Source: Deltaproteobacteria bacterium
GTDB lineage: Bacteria; Desulfobacterota; Desulfobulbia; Desulfobulbales; VMSU01
Assembly (NCBI GenBank): GCA_021789795.1
Contig: JAJYJA010000008.1
Location: 1-28,645, forward strand
Length of the DNA: 28,645 nt
Direction: 5' to 3'
Position numbers and translations under genes: made by a program. The notes below the pieces were generated by a model, which was not told the DNA's origin, made no database searches, and saw only the letters and a list, made by a program, of their open reading frames with translations. Below are positions 8,464 to 15,393 of this stretch, one piece after another (the first letter of the stretch is position 1; the number at the start of each line of letters is the position of its first letter).

Positions 8464-8632
8464 CAAGGAGAGTAACTATCCAGCCTCACCCCATCTGCTT
8501 TGTCACCAGCCGGCTCACATACCGAAAGTATAGCTCGCCGGCTGGTTTCGCGCATCTGGGGCGCGGCTGAATAGTTACGGCCCCCAGCCGGTGCCAATTC
8601 TGCGGCACTAAGCTGGATAGTTACCAAGGAGA
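8464..8632. repeat. 8-bp target-site duplication CAAGGAGA flanking the MITE
   Basis: CAAGGAGA occurs at 8464-8471 and again at 8625-8632, immediately outside the inverted ends of the element at 8472-8624. The right copy serves as the Shine-Dalgarno sequence (AAGGAG) of the gene starting at 8638, so the element inserted into the ribosome-binding site and the duplication preserved it. Confidence 0.9.
8472..8624. mobile_element. MITE-like nonautonomous element, 153 bp, probably IS66-derived
   Basis: The ends GTAACTATCCAGC (8472-8484) and GCTGGATAGTTAC (8612-8624) are perfect 13-bp inverted repeats. A perfect 8-bp direct repeat lies just outside them. The element codes for nothing. Inside is a strong palindrome: ACCAGCCGGC (8505-8514) with GCCGGCTGGT (8537-8546), capped by ATAC/GTAT. 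A third, one-mismatch end copy (8566-8578) pairs with the left end to make a ~107-nt hairpin. IS66-family ends begin with GTAA and give 8-bp duplications, so an IS66-type transposase is the likely source. That link is from family knowledge; the insertion itself is visible. Confidence 0.88.
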
Positions 8633-8637
8633 AACCG

Positions 8638-8916
8638 ATGTCCGACGAGATCAACTTCATCCCCTACGAGGAGGCCAAACGGCTGGTGGGCAACGTCATC
8701 GAGGAGGAGCATATCCACGAGCCCAACCGCCGCATCCTCACCGCCTACGACCTGCAAGGCCGGGAACTGTGCTGGTTCGACGCCGACGAGGTGCTGCTCT
8801 CGGTAGGCGGCAAGCCGAAACAGCGGCCCACCGATCATGAAAGCGACGAGTTGAAAATTGCGGCGGTGGAGTACATCCTGCACCGCATCCCCGACTGGGC
8901 GACGCGGATGGATTAA
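8638..8916 (+). CDS. Small acidic protein of unknown function
   Basis: A 92-residue protein that I do not recognise. It has a strong Shine-Dalgarno (AAGGAG, 6 nt before ATG) and begins MSDEINFIPYEEAKRLV. It is rich in Glu and Asp, has no signal peptide or membrane segment, and contains one Cys (ELCWFDADEV) and an internal Pro/Lys-rich loop. It looks like a small globular cytoplasmic protein. Before the MITE inserted, this gene would have followed dgt by about 54 bp, so the two may have formed an operon. Its stop codon overlaps that of the convergent SDR gene (8913-8916). The clear ribosome-binding site and well-formed amino-acid composition support it being real. Confidence 0.72.
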   Translation: MSDEINFIPYEEAKRLVGNVIEEEHIHEPNRRILTAYDLQGRELCWFDADEVLLSVGGKPKQRPTDHESDELKIAAVEYILHRIPDWATRMD

Positions 8917-9752
8917 GCGGCGGGCCGCACCGCCAGCTGGTCTTGGGGGACGGGCAGATCCGGAACCGGTTCCTGGCCCAGGGTATAGCCACCATCGAGC
9001 CGCAGGGTGGCACCGGTCATGAAGGTCGCCTCGAAGATCAGAAACAGGGCCGCCGACACCACCTCGTCCAAGCTCCCCGAACGGCCCAGCAAGGTGTGGG
9101 CGTGGATCGCCCGCTGTTCCCCCGGCCCCAGCAGCCCCCAGCCCCTGGTGCCCTCGGCGTGACGGGCCTCGACGAAGCCTAGTTGCAGTTCGTTGACCCG
9201 GATGCGAGGGGCGGCGAGTCTAGCCCAGGCACGGGTGAAGGAGCCCACCGCCCGGTTGGCGGCGGCGTAGGCGTCGTTGAAGATCAGCCCGGCAGGCCCG
9301 GCCCGGCCCACCTCCCCGGCAATCGAGGAGACGTTTACCACCACCCCGGCCTCCGCCTCCCGCAGCAGGGGGAGCGCCTCGTTAAACACCCACCACTTGG
9401 CCTTCAGGGTCGTATCAATCTCCACATCCCACTGCTCCGGGGTGTAGGCCCCATGCACGATGGGCATCCCGCCCCGCTCGATGTTGTTGACCAGGATGTG
9501 CAGTTGGCCGTAGTCGGCCCGCACCCGCGCCAGCAACGCCTTGACCTCGCCAGGCTGGCGCAGATCGGCCTTGAGGCACAGGTGTTTTCCCGGGAGCTGC
9601 GCTAGGTGTGTGGCCCAGGAACGGGAGTCCTCGGGCCAGTCCCAGTAGGGGGTGATGAGGTTGGCGCCCCGATTGGCCAGCGCCAGGGCGATGGCCCGGC
9701 CCACGCCCCGGGTGGCGCCCAGGACTAAGGCGTTACCGGTCGAGGGCGGCAT
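8913..9752 (-). CDS. Short-chain dehydrogenase/reductase-like protein, catalytic Lys replaced by Asn
   Basis: The 279-residue protein has the SDR Rossmann pattern: GATRGVGRAIA (cofactor loop, residues 12-22), LVNNIERGG (in place of NNAG), VVVNVSSIAG with the catalytic serine region, and RLDGGYTLG near the C-terminus. The catalytic YxxxK is Y162-A-A-A-N166: lysine is asparagine (codon at 9257-9255, one base from a Lys codon). The Ser-to-Tyr spacing is also about six residues longer than usual. It may be an enoyl-ACP-reductase-like or noncatalytic SDR; ordinary dehydrogenase chemistry is doubtful. It stands alone between a small convergent gene and a repeat element. Confidence 0.85.
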   Translation of the reverse strand: MPPSTGNALVLGATRGVGRAIALALANRGANLITPYWDWPEDSRSWATHLAQLPGKHLCLKADLRQPGEVKALLARVRADYGQLHILVNNIERGGMPIVHGAYTPEQWDVEIDTTLKAKWWVFNEALPLLREAEAGVVVNVSSIAGEVGRAGPAGLIFNDAYAAANRAVGSFTRAWARLAAPRIRVNELQLGFVEARHAEGTRGWGLLGPGEQRAIHAHTLLGRSGSLDEVVSAALFLIFEATFMTGATLRLDGGYTLGQEPVPDLPVPQDQLAVRPAA

Positions 9753-9790
9753 AGAGGGGGAGGGAATTGCTGTTGGACGGGGACGCGGCC

Positions 9791-9818
9791 GGTCGGCCTT
9801 TTGGCGACCCCATCAACC
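9791..9818. repeat. Partial copy of the end of the dispersed palindromic repeat
   Basis: GGTCGGCCTTTTGGCGACC followed by CCATCAACCC is nearly the same as 9949-9976 (GATCGGCCTTTTTGCGACG, CCATCAACCC). It directly abuts the full repeat copy, so one end of the element has been duplicated or left behind here. Confidence 0.6.
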
Positions 9819-9819
9819 C

Positions 9820-9972
9820 TGATGATCTCGCAAAAAGGTAGCCGATGGCTAAGCAAAAGGGCCGAGATACAAGGCGCGGGGTGTGTTTGGCGAGTGAGGC
9901 CATACAGATGGTATGCCGAACGAGCCAAACCGCCACGCGCCGCAGTAGATCGGCCTTTTTGCGACGCCATCA
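9820..9972 (+). repeat. Dispersed palindromic repeat, copy 1 (153 bp)
   Basis: The ends TGATGATCTCGCAAAAAGG (9820-9838) and the complement of 9954-9972 (TGATGGCGTCGCAAAAAGG) match at 16 of 19 positions, so the unit is an imperfect palindrome. Its first ~82 bp match the reverse complement of copy 2 (27639-27720) at roughly 90%. No open reading frame in it looks real. It fills most of the gap between the SDR gene and mltD; the TGA stop of mltD (9972-9970) is supplied by the edge of the repeat. Confidence 0.85.
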
Positions 9973-11712
9973 ACCCTTGGTCTTGATGATCAAGGTGGCG
10001 CCGGGCATGATCTCGTTGCTATCCAAGTTGTTCCAGCGCTTGATGTCGTCCGGGCTCAGGGAGAAACGCTCGGCGATGGCCCACAGGCTGTCGCCGCTCT
10101 TGACCCGGTAGCGGGTGGTCTGCTGGCGCGGGGAACGGGCCGCCGCGGCCTTGTTCCGGGCGGCGACCTGCTCGCGGCCCCTGACCTCCCTCTTGGCCAC
10201 CTGCGGATGACCATGGCCTTCCCGCCGTCCGGCCTCCTGATCGTTGGCCACCAGGGTCAGCCGCTGCCCCACCTTGAGGTGGGAACTCTTAAGCCGGTTC
10301 AAGGCCACGATCTCGTGCTCGCTGATCCCATACTGGGCCGCGATCCGGGAGATGGTGTCGCCGTGTCTGACCGTATGCACCTTAACCTGTTCCGGGGTGG
10401 CGTCGGTCTTGGCCAGCCGCTCGATCTCGGCCTCCGAGAGCAGGGCGTATTGGGCCGTCTGATAAGGTATCCGGAGGATGGTGCCCGGGATTAGCCGGTC
10501 CTTGTGCAGGTTATTGGCCTTAAGCAGGGTGATCCGGCTCAGGTGGAAGCGGGCGCAGACCCGGGCGATGGTGTCGTGGCGGCCCACCACATGCTCCTTG
10601 AAGTGGGTGGAGACGGTGGCGTGCACCCTGGGCAGGTTGGCCGCCACCAGCCGTCCGGCGCCGGGCGGCACCTTCAGCTCGTAGGCGGCGAGGCCGGGGG
10701 GGGTCTCCATCTTGGTGAGCTGGCGGTTCAAGTCATGCAGGGCGTCCAGGTTGGTGTTGGTGGCCACCGCCACCGCCGCCAAGGGAGTGCGGGCCGGCAC
10801 CCTGACCGTCTCGTAGGCCAGGGGCGAATCGTAGGCGATGTTGTCAAAGCCATAATCCTGAGGCGACTTGGCGATGATGATGGCGGCGATGAGCTGCGGC
10901 ACGTAGCGCTTGGTCTCCAGGGCCAGGAAATCCTCCTTGGCCAAGTCCCAGAAATTGTTACAGTTGTACTTCTGCACCCCGCAACTGATCTTGCGCTCGC
11001 CGGCGTTGTAAGCGGCCACCGCCATGTACCAGTTGTCGAACTGGCCGTGCAGATCCTTTAAGTACTGAATGGCGGCCTGGGTGGAGCGGACGGGATCGCG
11101 CCGCTCGTCCACGTAGTCGTTCACCTGCAACCCGAAACGGGTGGCGGTGCCGGGGATGAACTGCCACAGTCCGGCGGCCCCGGCGGTCGAATAGGCGGTG
11201 AGCTTGAATCCGCTTTCGATCATCGACAGATAGGCCAAGTCCTGAGGCAGGCCGGCCTCGGCCAGCTGTTTCTGGATATAGGGCAGATAGCGGCCAGAGC
11301 GGGCCAGCCAGCCGGCGAAGATCTTGCGCTGCTGGTTCTGGAAGAGATCGAGGTAATACTCCACCTGCCGGTTGACGGTGATCGGGAAATCGGAATGAAT
11401 GATGTTGCCCTTGGGGGTCCTGGGCACCCCATTCTCCCAGGCCCCTAGTTTTTCCAAGTCCTGCACCTCCTGGTTGGCGTTGGCTTCGCCCTCGGGAGGG
11501 GTCAGCTCGTCGTCGGCTGACTGGTCGGCGGCGGCCAACTCCGGATTCTTCTGGGCCTGGAGGGTGCCGGGATGGTCGGCGGCCTGCTGCTCGGCGCGGC
11601 TAAGCTCGGTGGTGAGTTGGGGGGCGGCGCCTTGCTGATGGGAGGCGCAGGAGCAGAACAGGGGCAGGCAGAGGAGGAGAAGCAGGCGGGAAAGGTGGGG
11701 AGTACGTCGCAT
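9970..11712 (-). CDS. mltD: Membrane-bound lytic murein transglycosylase D
   Basis: MltD cuts the MurNAc-GlcNAc bond of peptidoglycan, forming 1,6-anhydroMurNAc. The start is the ATG at 11712, with GAGGA 6 nt upstream; a GTG at 11748 would place 12 polar residues before the signal sequence. A lipoprotein-type signal (LLLLLCLPLFCSC) leads, with an imperfect lipobox. The SLT catalytic domain carries the catalytic glutamate in MIESGF, then STAGAAGLWQFIPGTA and MAVAAYNAGERKI. Three LysM peptidoglycan-binding modules follow (HDTIARV..., GDTISRI..., GDSLWAI...). The length of about 580 residues suits the family. It is divergent from the class A PBP gene, forming a cell-wall cluster. Its stop codon lies at the boundary of a dispersed repeat. 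Confidence 0.94.
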   Translation of the reverse strand: MRRTPHLSRLLLLLCLPLFCSCASHQQGAAPQLTTELSRAEQQAADHPGTLQAQKNPELAAADQSADDELTPPEGEANANQEVQDLEKLGAWENGVPRTPKGNIIHSDFPITVNRQVEYYLDLFQNQQRKIFAGWLARSGRYLPYIQKQLAEAGLPQDLAYLSMIESGFKLTAYSTAGAAGLWQFIPGTATRFGLQVNDYVDERRDPVRSTQAAIQYLKDLHGQFDNWYMAVAAYNAGERKISCGVQKYNCNNFWDLAKEDFLALETKRYVPQLIAAIIIAKSPQDYGFDNIAYDSPLAYETVRVPARTPLAAVAVATNTNLDALHDLNRQLTKMETPPGLAAYELKVPPGAGRLVAANLPRVHATVSTHFKEHVVGRHDTIARVCARFHLSRITLLKANNLHKDRLIPGTILRIPYQTAQYALLSEAEIERLAKTDATPEQVKVHTVRHGDTISRIAAQYGISEHEIVALNRLKSSHLKVGQRLTLVANDQEAGRREGHGHPQVAKREVRGREQVAARNKAAAARSPRQQTTRYRVKSGDSLWAIAERFSLSPDDIKRWNNLDSNEIMPGATLIIKTKG

Positions 11713-11806
11713 CGGTTCCTCGTCGTCTTTTTTTGTGGTGGACGGCACCGGTAAAAGGCCGCAGAGATGCGGCGGCTCCGTCCTTGGCTGGCTTCAGGAA
11801 TGTATT

Positions 11807-11835
11807 TTTTTACATGACAAAAAAACTATGTGCAA
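11807..11835 (-). promoter_or_regulatory. Candidate promoter for mltD
   Basis: On the minus strand TTGCAC (11835-11830), 17 nt, then TAAAAA (11812-11807). Both boxes are partial matches. It overlaps an inverted repeat ATGTA/TACAT (11800-11804 with 11811-11815) and a candidate plus-strand promoter, so the two directions could compete. Confidence 0.3.
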
Positions 11836-11842
11836 TTAAAAA
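11814..11842 (+). promoter_or_regulatory. Candidate promoter for the intergenic transcript or the PBP gene
   Basis: ATGACA (11814-11819, 5 of 6) is followed after 17 nt by TAAAAA (11837-11842, 4 of 6) in the most AT-rich patch of the gap. Transcription would begin near 11849. Confidence 0.38.
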
Positions 11843-11848
11843 GCGACT

Positions 11849-12004
11849 GGTGGCCAGCTCAATCCCGGCCGCAAGTCGTTGTCAACCGGGCGCGGGGCGC
11901 CGGCCCGACCACCAAAAAAGACAATAAAAACAACCACGTTGTAGCCGGTTGACCCCTTAGACCATCGCGGATGACCTCGCCTCTTGGTCTGAGCAATTTT
12001 TTTT
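11849..12004 (+). ncRNA. Candidate small RNA or attenuated leader upstream of the PBP gene
   Basis: Downstream of a candidate promoter, the segment has three predicted stems. The first pairs CGACT with AGTCG, with TGGCC/GGCCG inside (about 11844-11880). The second is a GC-rich hairpin around CCGGGCGC/GCGCCGG. The third is a terminator-like stem with 8 T. It would give a transcript of about 155 nt, ending 71 nt before the PBP start. It could be a free small RNA, or a leader that controls PBP expression by termination. I recognise no known family. The structure is seen; transcription is inferred. Confidence 0.35.
11956..12004 (+). terminator. Rho-independent terminator-like hairpin with T-run
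   Basis: CTTAGACCA (11956-11964) pairs with TGGTCTGAG (11985-11993), 9 bp including one G-U pair, with a 20-nt loop; CAA and then eight T (11997-12004) follow. No plus-strand protein gene lies upstream, which is why a small RNA or attenuator is suggested. Confidence 0.5.
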
Positions 12005-12075
12005 GCCTTCCCCGTCCATCAAGGCCAAAACTCAACCCGCGGCAGCACTTCGCATCCGCGCTTAGGCGCTAAAAC

Positions 12076-15000
12076 ATGGGAAAAAAAATCCTGACCTGGA
12101 CATGCGTCCTGCTGGGCCTGGCCGGCCTGGGGCTGGGGGCCCTGGCCTACTGGTTCATCGCCCTCTATCCGGCCAACGACATCGGGCCGGAGGCCATCAA
12201 GAAACTGCTGGCGGTGGAGTCGCCGGTCTTCTACCAGGACGGCGTCCACAAGGTGGGGGTCATCTTCGAGGACTCCCACCGGCAGTACCTGCCCTACGCC
12301 AAGATCCCGCCCCTCTTCGTCAAGGCGATCGTGGCGGCGGAGGATCATAACTTCTTCACCCATCACGGGGTCGACCTCCTAGGCATCCTCCGGGCCATGA
12401 TCGCCGACCTCAAGGCCGGACACATCGTCCAGGGCGGCAGCACCCTGACCCAGCAGGCGGCAAAGAACCTCTTCAAACGCGAGGGCCGCACCTTTAAGGA
12501 CAAATTCAAGGAGTTGCTGTACGCCTGGCGGCTGGAGTCCCACTACTCCAAACAAGACATCCTGGAGTTCTACGCCAACCAGTTCTACGTCAGCGGCAAC
12601 GGCCTGGGGCTGGGGGTGGCGGCCAAATACTACTTCGACCAGGAGCCGCAAAACCTCTCCCTGGTGGAAAACGCCTTCATCGCCGGCAGTGTCAAGCGGC
12701 CCAACTACTACAACCCCTTCATCAAGCACGACGCGACCTCGGCCCAGATGGCCCGCCGGCGGGCCAAGGAGCGCACCGCCTACGTGCTCGGCCAGATGCG
12801 GGAGTTGGGCATGATCAGCGAGGCGGAATATAAGGAGGCGATTACCCAGGACATCCCCTTCAAGCAGGGCCAGACCTCCTTTGCCGCCGACACCCTGATG
12901 GACGTGGTCAAGGAGGCCTTGGCCGAGCCGGAGGTGGAGGAGGCCCTGGCCGCCCACGGCATCGACAAGGTGGCAGGCTCCGGGATCCGGATCGTGACCA
13001 CGGTGGATCGCGACCTGCAAGTCAAGGGGCTCGCCGAGCTGCGCGATGAGTTGTCCCGGCTGTCGGTCCAGTTGCAGGGCTACGATCAGCAGGGGCTCCA
13101 GGAGCAGTACCGAAAGCTGGCCGCCAGCCAGGAAAAAACCACGGTGGAGAAGGGGGCCTACCTCTTTGGCCGGGTGCTGAAGGTCGATGGCGCGGCCCAG
13201 GAGATCGAGGTGTCGCTGGCGGACAGCGCACCCGGCGGCGGGCCGCCGGGCCTCGGGGTCATCGACCGGGCCGGGATGAACGCCCTGCTCGAAGCCCAGG
13301 CCCGCTATCTGGGCCAGGGCTTCCGCCCCGCCGACCGCCAGCCGGCGGCCAGATTCCTGGACAGCGTGCACCCGGACGACCTGGTCTATGTCGCGGTGCG
13401 GGACCAGCAACCGGCGGCCACCGGCCCTTATCGGCTCGATCTCCGCAAGTATCCCGACCTCCAGGGGGCGGTGATCGGGGTGCGGGAGGGACGGATCATC
13501 ACCATGCTCGGCGGCAGCGACAACCGTTTCTTCAACCGGGCCTTGGACGCCAAGCGGATCATGGGCTCGGCGGTCAAGCCGATGGTTTACAGCGCCGCCC
13601 TGCAACTGGGCTGGAACCCCGCCGACCTGCTCTACAACCAGCGCGAGGCCTTCGTCTATCAAAATCAAGAGTATTTCCCCAGGCCGGATCACCAAAGCCC
13701 CTACGCCTGGGTCTCCATGAGCTGGGCGGGCACCAAGTCCGAAAACCTGGCCTCGGTGTGGCTGCTCTACCACCTCTGCGACCGCCTGAACCCCGATCAG
13801 TTCAAGGAGCTGGTCAACAAGCTCGGCCTGGGCCGGGGGCCGGACGAGTCCTATCCCCAGTACAGCAGCCGGATCCGTGATCAGTTCGGCATCTTAATCA
13901 ACGATCAGGCCCTGCGCCGCCTGGCCTTCGACCGGGCGGTGGAGTCTATTGGCCCGGACCTGCTCTTCGACGGCAAGGGGACGGAGAACGAGCTGCTGCG
14001 CCACTTCAACTACCAGTTGGCCGGCAAGGTCGAGGCTAGCGAGAAGGCCACGGAAAAACTGGTGCGTCAGGAGGCGGTGCGCCGCACCTTTGTCGAACAG
14101 CAGCGTTACTACCGGCAATTGCAGGCCTACCGGGCCCGGATCGAGGCCGGGGTAACGCCCGGCAGCCCCGACGACCAGCCCCAGGACGAAAACGACAACC
14201 CCACGGTGCCGGCCCAACTCTTCGCCGGGCCAAACGGTGCCTATCTGTTTGCGGCAAATCCGCCCGGCCCGGACTGGCGGCTGCTGGGGCCCGAGGAGGC
14301 CGCCGCCGAGGCTAGCAAGGAGGGCGGCGGCAACCAGTTCTGGGACGCCATCAGCTTAGACGGCCTGCTGACCGCCGGCACCTTCCGCCAGTTGACCGAG
14401 CTGGTGGGCCAGGAGTTCCAGAAACTCAGCCCCCTGCCGCCTTACGACCCGGCGGTGCTCTACCAGACCCGCGACTTCCGGGTGCTGGTGGGACTGCGTT
14501 ACCTGATCGCCCTGGCCCGTGAACTGGGGGTGACCAGCCCGCTGGAGCCGGTGCTCTCCTTCCCCCTGGGCTCCAACGTCATCAGTCCCCTGGAGGTGGC
14601 CAGGGCTTACGAGACCATGGTGACCGGGATGAACTACCACGCCGGCCGGCCAGGGGCGGACGTGTCGCTGATGGCCATCGACCGGATCGAGGACAGCGAC
14701 GGCCAGGTCATCTACCAGCCCCAGCGCCCCGCCAAGCGGGTGCTGGACGAAAAGAGCGCCCTGGCCATCGACAACATCCTAAAAAACGTGGTCAAGTACG
14801 GCACCGGCCATTACGCCCGCACCCGCATCCGCCTGCGCAGCCAAGATGCCAAGCGGCAGGCGGCGATCAACCGGATGCGGCTTGAGGTGCCGGTGGTGGG
14901 CAAGACCGGCACCGCCAACGACTTCCGCAACTCCGCCTTCGCCGGCTACGTGCCGGAGGCGCGCAAGGATGGCGATGGCCTGGAATTGGCCCACGGCTGT

Positions 15001-15393
15001 GCCCTGGCCGCCTACGTGGGCTACGACGACAACCGGCCCATGACCCACAACTCGCTCCACATCACCGGCGCCGCCGGGGCCCTGGAGTTGTGGAGCGATC
15101 TGGCGGACGAGATCTTAAACGTCCAGGAAAAGGCCGCCGATCGCCTGCAACTGGACAAGCTGACCTTTTCGGCGGACATCGAACTGCCCCTGCTCTACCC
15201 CGACCTGGGCCAGGTGGATCTGGACCAGGCCCAGGTCACCGGCATCGCGAGCCAGGTAGGCGACCCGGCGGTGCTGATCCCCGAGGGCGGCCAGATTCAG
15301 ATCGGTCCCGGGGTGGTCACCTTCGGCACCCTGGGCAAGGGCGGGGAGTTGACCCCGGCCCGGCAATTCAAACCGTTTTGGGGGGAGCAGTGA
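12076..15393 (+). CDS. Class A penicillin-binding protein (glycosyltransferase plus transpeptidase)
   Basis: This bifunctional cell-wall synthase has 1105 residues, against roughly 800-850 for usual class A PBPs. An N-terminal membrane anchor (residues 7-30) is followed by a GT51 glycosyltransferase domain: EDHNFFTHHGVD with catalytic E89, GGSTLTQQAAKNLF, and QFYVSGNGLGLGVAAKYYF. An OB-like interdomain lies at about 360-470. The transpeptidase has the SxxK serine at about S498 (GSAVKP), SxN at about S555 (SEN) and KTGT at about K942. The SxN-to-KTG distance of about 385 residues compares with about 126 in E. coli PBP1b, so some 260 residues are inserted. The insert includes a charged helical stretch near 650-695 (KATEKLVRQEAVRRTF). 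No strong Shine-Dalgarno is visible. The lipoprotein gene overlaps its stop codon. Confidence 0.93.
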   Translation: MGKKILTWTCVLLGLAGLGLGALAYWFIALYPANDIGPEAIKKLLAVESPVFYQDGVHKVGVIFEDSHRQYLPYAKIPPLFVKAIVAAEDHNFFTHHGVDLLGILRAMIADLKAGHIVQGGSTLTQQAAKNLFKREGRTFKDKFKELLYAWRLESHYSKQDILEFYANQFYVSGNGLGLGVAAKYYFDQEPQNLSLVENAFIAGSVKRPNYYNPFIKHDATSAQMARRRAKERTAYVLGQMRELGMISEAEYKEAITQDIPFKQGQTSFAADTLMDVVKEALAEPEVEEALAAHGIDKVAGSGIRIVTTVDRDLQVKGLAELRDELSRLSVQLQGYDQQGLQEQYRKLAASQEKTTVEKGAYLFGRVLKVDGAAQEIEVSLADSAPGGGPPGLGVIDRAGMNALLEAQARYLGQGFRPADRQPAARFLDSVHPDDLVYVAVRDQQPAATGPYRLDLRKYPDLQGAVIGVREGRIITMLGGSDNRFFNRALDAKRIMGSAVKPMVYSAALQLGWNPADLLYNQREAFVYQNQEYFPRPDHQSPYAWVSMSWAGTKSENLASVWLLYHLCDRLNPDQFKELVNKLGLGRGPDESYPQYSSRIRDQFGILINDQALRRLAFDRAVESIGPDLLFDGKGTENELLRHFNYQLAGKVEASEKATEKLVRQEAVRRTFVEQQRYYRQLQAYRARIEAGVTPGSPDDQPQDENDNPTVPAQLFAGPNGAYLFAANPPGPDWRLLGPEEAAAEASKEGGGNQFWDAISLDGLLTAGTFRQLTELVGQEFQKLSPLPPYDPAVLYQTRDFRVLVGLRYLIALARELGVTSPLEPVLSFPLGSNVISPLEVARAYETMVTGMNYHAGRPGADVSLMAIDRIEDSDGQVIYQPQRPAKRVLDEKSALAIDNILKNVVKYGTGHYARTRIRLRSQDAKRQAAINRMRLEVPVVGKTGTANDFRNSAFAGYVPEARKDGDGLELAHGCALAAYVGYDDNRPMTHNSLHITGAAGALELWSDLADEILNVQEKAADRLQLDKLTFSADIELPLLYPDLGQVDLDQAQVTGIASQVGDPAVLIPEGGQIQIGPGVVTFGTLGKGGELTPARQFKPFWGEQ

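Noticed and set aside
12379..13773. 464-residue antisense frame inside the PBP gene
   Set aside because: It lies opposite a gene with clear catalytic motifs and is His/Gly/Leu/Val-biased as expected of an antisense shadow at high GC.
15090..15392. N-terminal extension of the lipoprotein frame into the PBP gene
   Set aside because: The lipoprotein signal sequence and a strong ribosome-binding site place the start at 15393.
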